From Rhexocercosporidium sp. MPI-PUGE-AT-0058 (taxonomy: Eukaryota > Ascomycota > Leotiomycetes > Helotiales): DNA of 64,000 nucleotides. The notes beneath the pieces were generated by a model. The model did no database searches, was not told the DNA's origin, and saw only the letters and a list, made by a program, of their open reading frames with translations. The first letter of the stretch is position 1, and every line of letters begins with the position of its first letter. The translations under genes and the position numbers were made by a program. Below, piece after piece: positions 54,972 through 64,000 of this stretch. The stretch covers positions 124,001 through 188,000 of the forward strand of contig JAGTJL010000006.1 of the NCBI GenBank assembly GCA_020746875.1, read 5' to 3'.

Positions 54972-56374
54972 ATGATGTTGTCATTTTTCACGGTAGTCTC
55001 TGCAGGACTTCCACTTCTTATCCTAGGATCGCCAATCCAACCTGAACAACAATCCACAACACCAACGCGAGTCGTCTCATTCGCCCCAGCGCAATGGGTT
55101 CATCCCGGCTTTGTCGTCGACAAAGATCAGCTTGACTTTGTCAAAGGTCAGGTTGCTAACAAGGCTCAACCGTGGACCAATGCCTATAATCAAATGCTCA
55201 AAGACAGCGACAAGTATGGCAAATACGTATCTGGCACTCGGACCTCCGAGACCGTCTCAACTGTCTCGTGTGGTCCGACGACGAATCCCGATATCAAGTG
55301 TACGGATGAGCGTGGAGATGCATTGGCAGCTTGGGCGAATGCGTTGGCATGGTACGTGAGCGGCGACAACACATATGCTAAGAATGCCATCGGTTTGATG
55401 AACAAGTGGTCATATGCCATCAAAGGTCTGGTCCCCAGTTTCATCCCAGACTCAGTTACTTACAGTGTACTCAGGCCATGCACTCAGCAACGCGATTCTA
55501 CAAACCGCTTGGGCTGGTGGCTCTTGGGCTAGAGCAGGTGAGCTGATCAGGCATACAACTTCCGGACTTTGGGCCGCAAAAGACATCACTCAATTTGAGA
55601 GCATGCTCCGCAATGTCTACCTGCCGGCCGTGAAAGACGGAGACACCAGAGCCTCGAATTGGGATGTTGGTAAGCTACCTCCAACTAGAATTCCAGGCTG
55701 ATGCTGACGAATGACCCAGCATGCCTCAACACCGCCATTGGCATTGCTGTTTTTCTTGAAGATGGGGATGCTTATGATAATGCCATGCGTCTTTTTCAGC
55801 AAACTGTTCCTTCGGTCATCTACCTTGAGTCGGATGGGTCACTTCCACGTCCTGCGCGAGGACAGAGTTCGAGTGCTTCAGCATTGAAATCTCGTTGGTT
55901 CGACCAGCAAAGCTTCGGAAATTCAGGTCAAAGTGGGCAAATTCAGGTCAGCTGCCATTTACATGTCTCTATTTCTTCTCTCCTCCTCCATGATGCTCAT
56001 GTGAATCTTAGGAGACGTGTCGTGATCTTACCCACACTGGGTACAGTATAAGCAGTATATCCCACATTCTGGAAACCTCGCGCATCCAAGGACTTGATCA
56101 GTATAGTGGTGATCTTGGAACAAGACTACGCTTCGCTCTGGGTTTTCATGCACAATTTGCCCAGGGTGCTACCCCGCCATCTTGGTTGTGTCAGAATAAA
56201 GGGCTGGAAAGGGATCTATCAAGCGTGACTGAGATTGGCTTCAATGCCTTGTCGACTCGGTTGGGAAACAACATGCCCAGAACTCAAGCATTTACGGAGA
56301 GAATTCGGCCCCAAGGTACGAACACCTTGTTCTATGGCTGGGAAACTTTAACGCATGCTGGGAATCGGGCGTGA
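54972..56374 (+). CDS. Secreted alginate-lyase-family enzyme (PF05426 type)
   Basis: Exons 54972-55425, 55475-55669, 55720-55946 and 56012-56374 join in frame with introns of 49, 50 and 65 nt to give 412 residues. The N-terminus MMLSFFTVVSAGLPLLILGS is a signal peptide. The family block FVVDKDQLDFVKGQVANKAQ follows near residue 47, then WANALAWYVSGDNTYAKNAI, GHALSNAILQTAWAGGSWAR, DGSLPRPARGQSSSASALKS, and the ETCRDLTHTGYS region with the conserved Arg and His. The C-terminal part (FYGWETLTHAGNRA) completes the alpha/alpha toroid. Fungal members act on uronic-acid polymers or are uncharacterised; plant-cell-wall or glucuronan substrates are possible. It stands alone, with no other carbohydrate enzyme nearby. 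Confidence 0.88.
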
Positions 56375-56862
56375 TTCAGGATGTGTAATTCTCAGTTTAG
56401 AAGAGCTGCTGCGGATCAAATAGCTTCGACACTGTATCCCACCGAGGCGATTGTCATTTCATCTCTACTACAGCTTGCAAATTTCACCAGGAGTGGGACG
56501 GTGAAATGCATCAGGGTATAGAATGAATCTGACTACGTAAAGAAATTGTTCTCGTACTGTGGTGCCCTCTGATACCAAATACAACGGCATTATCCTCCCA
56601 TCTACATTACATAGCATTTTACATCAAACCAGTACCGATTCTTTCAAGCTGAAGATAAAGGCACTAGCCTCAGGACTCCAAGTCAACAATCAGATGGCAT
56701 AGCAACGTTCAGCGATTGGCTGTGAAAAAGATAGCCACCCAAGTATAACAAAAGAAAGACATATTTGACCATAGTTCATACCAAGGAAACCCTGCCTGGC
56801 AAGACCGACGGACTTCGCTCTATTATTCGAGCTCCCATAGTAGTGCCCAGGCTTCCAAGCAT
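56375..56862. other. Convergent intergenic, nothing seen
   Basis: This is the 3' flanks of the lyase (+) and the ankyrin gene (-). No repeat, RNA gene or supported frame is visible. Confidence 0.55.
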
Positions 56863-59800
56863 CTACTTCCTCATCCTCAGTCCCATATCCCCTTCGATCA
56901 AGATCTGGACAGCTTCATCCCATCCGCGTGACGCCGCCATCTCCACGACAGTTCTGCCCATCTCGTCTCGGACTTCCAAATCAACACCGGCCTTGCGCGC
57001 CAGCAATCTCAAGACGTCTGCCTCACCGTTCTCTACAGCCTGCATGATTCCGTTCCAGCCACGGTACATCATGTTGGGGTCAGCACCGTGGTCGAGCAGG
57101 AGCTCCAAGATCTCCGTCTCGCTACCACGGTATGTGCGTAGCGACTTAACGATGGGGAGATGCTCGCCAGGGGAGTTGACGTCCGCTCCACCCTCCGTCA
57201 AGAGATACTTGACGATTGTTCTGTGGTCTTCACGAATAGCAGTCGTGAGTGGCGAGAATACCCCGCCATTCTTATCCTCAACACTCACGCCAGCTGCGAG
57301 CAGCATCTTGACGGATTCCAGCTGATCGGCATGAACAGCCATTTCCACGATGCCCTTGAAAGCTTGAGGCTCCTTGACGACAGTCAAGAGTCGCTTCAGG
57401 ATATGTGGTTTAGCAACAGCCATGCAAAGAGGCCAGTTCTCGCCGCGAACATGGGGATCGGCTCCACGCTTCAGCAGCAGTTCAACTAAATCGAGACGAC
57501 CCTCTCGGATGGCGGTCGTTAGGGCTGAGTGGCCCTTAGGGCTTCTTTCGTTGGGATTTACACCCTGGTCGAGCAGCCAGTTCAAAGCTACCACATTATT
57601 GAAGTTTACTGCTTCCTCGATAATACCCTTTGGATTGTTGAGGTTGGCGCCAGCTGCCACGAGTGGAGCCAGGAAGTGTACTCTGTCGTGAGTGACACAC
57701 TTGAACGCTGGGTACTCGCTTGCAGGCAGGTTGGGGTCTGCGTTGTTGGCTAGCAACAGCTTGAACATATCTGCTCTATCGTCACGGATAGATGTGCAGA
57801 GGGGGGTGTATACGCCGTCCTTCTTGACGTCTGGGCTGACACCTGCTTTGAGAATAATGCGTACAGAATCCATACTGTTGATGCTGACGGCGAGCTCCAT
57901 GATACCAGGTGCTTTCTTGTGATCGGCACCGTGCGCGAAGAGCGCTTGCAGACATTGAGGATAGTGGACTGCGGGCCAGAGCATGTGTTTTGGGCCAGGC
58001 AAATTAGGGTCTGCTTTGTGGTCCAAGAGACTGTTGGTGATATCTGCTCGGCCGATGGTGATGGCATCGAAAAGAGCAGTGTGACCTTCTCTGGTCTTGG
58101 CATTGGGCTTAGCACCATATTCGAGGATCATGTCGATGAACTTCTTCGGGGTCTTCCTCTTGATGGCGCTGTTGAGTAGAGGAGCGCCGTTGGAAGTTAT
58201 GTGGTTGGCATCACCATTGTATGTTAGGAAGAGGTATGTGAAGGCGACCATGTTCGCCATCACCGCAACAGCTAGTGGTGACTCGAGTTCCGGACCAGCG
58301 ACCAGGTTGGGATCAGCGCCATACTTCAAAAGCACGGTGGCGCCGGTAATGAACGATCTCTCGACACATATGAACAGCGGTGTAACGCTGTCTCTGTTAG
58401 ATTCATTTGGATCAGCTCCAAACAAAAGCAAAATCTTCAGAGACTCTTCATCGTTGCAGAGAACTGCCTCCTTGAGAGGATGCATGTTGAACCCAATGTT
58501 GGGCGAGGTGCCCCTGTGTAGCAGCTGCTCAAGCATCTTGTGGTTCTTGCCGCGGATAGCAGAAATCAGTGCACCCTTCATGTTTGCACTATCGCCCTCC
58601 GCTCCACCGCGGGGAAACACTCGAGGCATGGAACTTGGGTCAACGTGGTGGCGCACAACGTTCCCATCGAGATCCAGAATCGTGATGTCTTCATGGAAAC
58701 TATCCGGCTCGGTGATGTTGGTCACTGAGCGAGCATCGTCCATTGCACTGCTCCGGCCATAGTGATCGTATGGACTCATCCCATCGGATCCATTGGAATG
58801 CATTGCGTTGACCATATGCTGGCGAAGATCTGGGCTGCTAGGAGATTGACTTGGAAGGTTGCTGCCATTGAAAGTCATGCGACCGTTACTCATTGAGCCA
58901 TCTTGGTGCATTGAGGAGGATCGGTTAGACCAAGGTGCTTGTGGATGCTGGAACTGCTGCTGCTGGTGTTGCTGCTGCAAACCGTTCTGGGCGTCAATTG
59001 CCGCGTATGGGAAAGCCGGGGAGAGATCCGGTTGTGGAGATGGGAATTGAGGTACTTGAGACAACGGCTCGTATTGAGGGGTCACTTGTTGCTGAGGCGA
59101 GTGGACTTGCTGAGGCTGGTATTGTTGATGCTGCTGGGGTATTTGAGGCAGAGGCTGCGTTGGCGGCAGTGTAGGTGGAGGAGTCGATGCCTTTGGCGCC
59201 GCGAGTGACGAAGCTCGTGGTGGTTCCTTTGGAGAAGTGGGCTTTCTCGCAGATGGGCTCACTTTGCCAGCCTTGTGGTCCATCCTGTCAAGTGCTGCTG
59301 CCTACTCCAATAGTCAGTAAACAGTCACTCCCTTGCTGCGATCACTGAAGCAAGGAAACTCACCAGCCCGGTGAACCCAATTCCCTTCTCCTTCTCTGTG
59401 CTCTCCTCTCCCAGACTCCATTGGAACATCAAAGAACTCATTCTCAGACTCTCTCTGGTTTTCGCAAGTGCCATGGAGATCTTCTTAATGTCATTGTCGC
59501 CAAACAATTTTCCCCAGCTTCGTGCCAATTTGCTTGAGGGGGCGATCATTTTGATCAACATCTGGTTAAGAATGTTGAAGTCGGCTTGCGTGACGCGAAA
59601 CTTGTGGTCGAGCTCGGTGAGCATCTCCTGTGGAAGCTTCTGACCAGAGCGATTGCATTCGCCCAGACCAGCTTCGATGGAGAAGAGGATTTGGCAAGTG
59701 TCAAGAAAATCATGGGCCAGAGGCTCGAAACCGTACGCAAGTTGCTTTGCGGTAGTTAGGTACTCGAGGATGTGAACGGCGATGAGATCGATTGACATCG

Positions 59801-60182
59801 TCGTTTTGTGGCAGAGGTCCAGACAATTCATCTGGGGCTTCGACACTGTAGGCGCCATCTTGACTGTCTTTTTCTCCTTGACTGGAACTGTTTGACCGTA
59901 GTTCCTTGTAGCCGTACGCTGCAAGGTGGTGGCAGTGGGTTTCTCCAGCGTGTTGGTTTGCGTCCTTTGCAGGGAACTGAAGCCGTCGTTCTTTTCCGGC
60001 ACAGCTGGTTTTGATGGATATAAACTGGGCTGAATTGACGGAGGGATCTGGTTAGACGGAGGATGAGGGTTTAAATCTATGATGTTCAAAGGCTCCTTGG
60101 ATTCAAAAGTCAGTGAGTCCAAGAACGAAAAGTCTCCAAAGTCTCCGTCGGTTGCTGTTGTCAACGGTTGATAGGAGCTCAT
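56863..60182 (-). CDS. Ankyrin-repeat protein with helical N-terminal domain and Q-rich linker
   Basis: Exon 1 (60182-59364) and exon 2 (59301-56863) join phase 0 over a 62-nt intron to give 1085 residues. The N-terminus (MSSYQPLTTATDGDFGDFSF) leads into a helical domain near residues 120-270 (CLDLCHKTTMSIDLIAVHIL ... FRVTQADFNILNQMLIKMI). This resembles the fungal N-terminal domains found in front of ankyrin or NACHT modules. A Pro/Gln-rich linker with short Gln runs follows (about 280-440). From about residue 510 to the end run some 16 ankyrin repeats (for example TALFDAITIGRADITNSLLD and SALTTAIREGRLDLVELLLK). The role is likely scaffolding; no enzyme is attached. An ATG inside exon 2 (MDHKAGKV) could mislead annotation into an 806-residue model without the N-terminal domain. 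Confidence 0.9.
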
Positions 60183-63010
60183 ACTAGGACATAATAAAGC
60201 AGTGATGATCAACGAAAGAAATTGCGAAAAGTGGATGCAGAGAGCGGGGAGGAACGTGGCTATAAGAGTGATAGGCTTTTTTCTCCTTCTAGTCCGTGTG
60301 TAATTTGGACATCCTTACTGTACAATGAAAATTAGTTGGATGAGACACGAGTGTCTGTGAGTCTGGACTGATAGAGACGACGCACGGCTTACTCGACGCC
60401 AATCAATAAACAGATTTAGAGTTCGCTGCCTCCGGTGCTGAACTTGGCAAACATTGGGTTATTATCGGCAGCTAGACAGGGAACCAGCTCTTGCCCGCCC
60501 TACATGTTTCTCTCTAATTTCATACTACCTGTTTCTTGTCCCTGTGAGTTCTTGATACCGAGACAGAATCCCCTCTACGCCTTGACAGTGGGTTCTTCCC
60601 CTCCTCTTCGATCATGTTTGAACCGGTCTTGTCCCGTCAGTGATTGGAGTCTCTCGCATTATGCAGTGATAGATGATCTCCATGCTGGGGCTGATGCACG
60701 CAGATCCCATGTACTTAAAGGCTATCATTCCGACAAGAAAAGGGGGCCGGTTTACATGACTCGTGCATTATGATGTCGTCGACTGCTGGCTGGTCTCTGG
60801 CCTGGTGAGTTCTCCCGTGGTTTAGGACTTTTTGCGGCACATTGATAGCTCCCTGCAGCTGAGCCTAATATTCGAGGCTTGAAATCAAATCACCGTGCTC
60901 AATGGGCCAGATACGAGATTAAATTGCGATGGCCCTATTCAAATCGGAGGCGAAATGCCCAATTCGCAGTCGTCCATAGAGTACTGGGAAGTCTGGGATG
61001 CTCAAGCCCAAAGTCTGGACAACATCTGGCTCTGGCTGGACCTTAACCAGACAGTGCCTAGTGTTGATTTGCTAGGTATTTTTTTCGGCCAGGATCCATT
61101 GTCGGGTCTCCTTGGAAAGTGCTAGTCTTCGGGGGGCGGCTTGGATTTCGCGGCTTTGCTCAAAGGCTGGTGCCCGGTTTCCTATCATCGACAACTTCCC
61201 GATGGCTCTAGCTCACTCGACAATTCCAATTCTAACCCCAGGGTCCAGGATCTAGGATCAGGGAATGTTGAATTTAGGTTTGCAAATTCTCCACCCTCGT
61301 GCTTCGGCTGAACCTTTCAGGCACCCTGTCCCCCTCCGTACAGTATCCCCCGCTCTTCTCTTTCGTCCAAGCACTTGAAGGACTCGGGACACCATCCGAT
61401 CCTCCAGCCGACGCTATCAAAGCCTCTCATTCTGCAGTACCAGTCGAAGCCTGGAGCCATAAAGTACGGAGTAGTGCTGTCTCAAGGTTCTGGAGCTAGA
61501 AAAGAACGGTACATAATCACGCCGCTTCCTGCAAACCGAGAGGTAGAAACCGTGATGCACACTGGTGGTGGTATATGTGCCTCCGGCGGACTTCTGCATT
61601 AGTATTGCGAACCAGGACTCGGTCAGCCCCGCCATCGAGCCCCTATTCCAAGCGAACCGTGCGGTTGAGGATCTCGCTTAATTGAGTTTACCAATCATGA
61701 AGACTGGGGAAGAGGTTCCGACTTTAGCACCGGCCAGACATTTCCCTTCGCAACTTCAGAGTTTTCGCATTCTTGCGGCATGTGCAGAGTCAACAACTGG
61801 CACTTGTTTGTTCTAGGGTGTTCCTAAGCCCTTCGATGTAATTGACCGGACGTTTTCATCCATGGGAAAGATACACATTGTTTTGCAAAGTGGTTCAGCT
61901 GTGCAGAAACTAGCGCGATATGCATGAGGTCCGGACTGAGACCTCTCCACTGAAGTATCACTTCTCCATGTGTTTTCCTGATTCTCTCTCGGGTGGCTGA
62001 ATAACGAACTAAACTTCGGGGTTCTGTGCCAGGGAATTCTCGTCCCAAGCGGAGATATAGGGGGGCCGGCCGGGGTGGCGAGAAGTTGGAACTACTTCGT
62101 CTGATTGCAGGTTGGGCTTTGTCACGCAAGCTGTGGGCACGGCACAGCGAGCAGGGACAATCTGGAGCAGAGATTTCGTCCTTCCTAACAAGGGTTCGGG
62201 AGAACTGAGCGAAATATGTCGGGAATTATTTTCTCGTCAATCTCATCGCCGATGGGCTATCGATTACGAACTGCAAAGTATGCTGATGAACTAGGGACTA
62301 GTTCCTGCTTGGCGTTGATTGTGTAACCATGTCTTCGGGTGACATGCACCAGGGTGAATTCTCTAGTTCACCAAGCCACGATACATCCTGTCGTCAGCCG
62401 CACTATGGAAAGTAGACGGTTTCCTCATGGGGTGGTGATTTTGATTTGTGCAAATTATTATGGGAATTGGGAAGGCAAACGACTGAAGAAAATACTAAGA
62501 TCTAGTTGAGTTTTCTACTCGTACATTATGGTTATTCGTTGCTCTACGTATCTACGTATATCGTATAAGCCAGCCGCCGCTTTTCCTTCCCTACGGAGAA
62601 GTCAACCAGATTTGGACTACTCAGCCAATGGATATGCTTCTTTCTGTGGAAATTCCCATACTCCCAATGCAACTACCTCCCAATACCAAGTGCTGCAGGA
62701 TGTGCACAGCCAGCCAACTCTTGATAGCAAGGCTGAAGTATACCGTCGTATCGTGTTGTATTTCAGCTTGTCCATCATTATGACTGACCTGACACAACCT
62801 TGAAACCTTGGTACATGAGCCAATCCCCACACAGTAAAAGCAAAGAGCTCCATGCGGAGAACCTCCGTCAGCTATAGCGCCGGCGTTGAAGAGAAGAAAA
62901 CATGAAACATGGACCCAATAATAGTAGTCCCTCGGAAAAGGGGAGAGAGAACCTTAGCGAAAGTAAAACAAACCACATCGCGAATCTCGCTCAAGCAAGA
63001 GAACGCACAC
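60183..63010. other. Gene-poor stretch, no gene recognised
   Basis: This 2.8 kb between the ankyrin gene and an MFS gene holds only short open frames. None (for example 60435-60773, 60895-61125 or 62528-62803) has a domain, a signal peptide or matching exons. A non-coding RNA or long promoter is possible, but nothing in the sequence proves it. Confidence 0.5.
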
Positions 63011-64000
63011 TTATGATCGATTGCCTGGTGTGGAGCTAGACCAGTTCGATTTACCGGGTTTCTCTTCGACCCAGGTATTTCTTACTGATGTCTCCTGCCC
63101 AGAGTCATCATTGGGTTGTAAGATATCGTCCTGTTCGACAGGCAGATGCTGTACAACAACTCTCTCCAAGCCACACTTCAAGCAGACCTCAAAGCGATCA
63201 ATCTCACCCCACTTCCAGCTGCCATCACCAAATCCCCAAGAGTCACTCCCACTACAGCCATCTCCCCATCTACCACCATACTGTCGTGCACTGGCAGAGC
63301 TCCACAGACTACTCTGGCTGTTGCATCTTGTGACTCCTCCCTGCATTTCGAAACCTTCCTCGTCAGTGGTGGCTGTCTTCTTGCCCTGGCGGCCGATTTG
63401 AAGGAACGGGACGAAGACTAGTGAAAGTAAGGAGATAATAATCGTGCAGAGGAAGACGCGGGAGAAGGGGAAGGTGGGGTGCGTGAGGCCGTGCGGTGTC
63501 TGCGCCATGGCGCCATATATGGCGGATGTTATCGCAAGGCCAATGGATATGCTAAGGCGGAGAGCGGTTTGGAGAATCCCTGCGCCGAGGGAGGATTGGG
63601 ATGGGGGGAAGCGGGAGGATATGTAGAGCTGTTAAGCGTTAACTTTGTTTGATGGGTCTGATAGGGAATATCAACTTCAAAAAGGGAAGGGAGACTCGAC
63701 GTACGTTCGAGACAATGAATTGGAAATCGGCTCCTATCACCGTGATACACAGACTTGGAAATAGCAAAGCCCAATAATTGGTATTGGGCTTGACGAACAG
63801 CATCAATATGGCGCCACCGAGATATCCCAATCCACCCACTCCCATCAGTACTCTCCCACTGATACAGCTGACCAATGCTTGCCCAAGATAACTCCACGCC
63901 ACGCCAACAATCGCTTGTGGCATCAATCTCACTGCGATGTTCAGCGGTGCCAAGACTTGTATGTCTTGCATGTACATCGATATCCAGAACTGGTTCGTGA
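63011..64000 (-). CDS. MFS transporter, C-terminal part (drug:H+ antiporter type; runs off window)
   Basis: The minus strand is open from the window edge to 63705, then an intron (63704-63629, 76 nt), then 63628-63011. About 305 residues are visible. The first part reads TNQFWISMYMQDIQVLAPLN, a segment typical of the 14-span DHA2-like drug antiporters, followed by IAVRLMPQAIVGVAWSYLGQ and further spans. The last exon encodes GAGILQTALRLSISIGLAIT and one more span (VFLCTIIISLLSLVFVPFLQ). A long hydrophilic tail follows with repeated Gly/Trp/Ser (WGDGCSGSDSWGFGDGSWKW). Export of small molecules across the plasma membrane is inferred. The N-terminal half is outside the window. Confidence 0.88.

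Noticed and set aside
58097..58762. 221-codon open frame on the plus strand opposite the ankyrin gene
   Set aside because: It mirrors the ankyrin repeats, has no domain of its own, and overlaps a well-supported coding exon.

Overview
The window is nuclear DNA of a filamentous ascomycete (Pezizomycotina; a leotiomycete is my guess, not shown). Nearly every gene is interrupted by short introns of 45-126 nt with GT-AG borders and CTAAC/CTAAT-like branch sites. Fungal-only families are frequent: PF11951-type regulators, Mup1- and Dal5-type transporters, and a fungal bZIP. I rebuilt 26 protein-coding genes by joining exons in frame. Twenty-one are complete spliced or single-exon models of recognised families, one is a complete but uncertain SGNH model, one is an unrecognised gene with an unresolved intron, one is a secreted START-like gene, and two are cut by the window edges. 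There are also three decayed gene remnants and one MITE-like element.

Layout. 1-6.2 kb: the start of a Q/P-rich protein (-), an RNF10/Mag2-type RING ubiquitin ligase (+), and an unrecognised gene. 6.5-31 kb: a catabolic-looking neighbourhood with two carboxymuconolactone-decarboxylase-fold proteins, two MBL-fold lactonase-like hydrolases, two beta-hydroxyacid dehydrogenases, a zinc alcohol dehydrogenase, an Adr1-like C2H2 regulator, a PF11951 regulator and a Dal5-type anion transporter. A MITE, a START-like secreted protein, decayed gene remnants and an M50-like membrane peptidase lie within the same stretch. 31-44 kb: a bZIP, an ACC-synthase-like PLP enzyme, a Mup1-like amino acid permease, two short-chain/extended dehydrogenases, an SGNH hydrolase and a second PF11951 regulator. 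44.5-60.2 kb: housekeeping genes (SPT16 of FACT, a CDC50 flippase subunit, a Ctp1/Sae2/CtIP resection factor) mixed with a secreted alginate-lyase-family enzyme and a 1085-residue ankyrin protein. 60.2-63 kb is gene-poor. The window closes inside an MFS drug-type transporter.

How the genes may work together. The exact 9-mer TGCGGGGTA occurs in front of four genes of the 6.5-31 kb neighbourhood (first decarboxylase-fold gene, second decarboxylase-fold gene, second hydroxyacid dehydrogenase, Dal5-type transporter). Close variants sit in its two divergent promoters and in front of the PF11951 regulator. The Adr1-like protein has finger helices close to those of yeast Adr1, which binds GG(A/G)G-type sites, so it is the natural candidate reader. 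My inference is a co-regulated uptake and degradation module for an organic acid or lactone; the substrate cannot be read from sequence. Two introns lie in striking places: a stopless 78-nt intron inside zinc finger 2 of the Adr1-like factor, and a stopless 57-nt intron immediately after the PLP lysine of the ACC-synthase-like enzyme.
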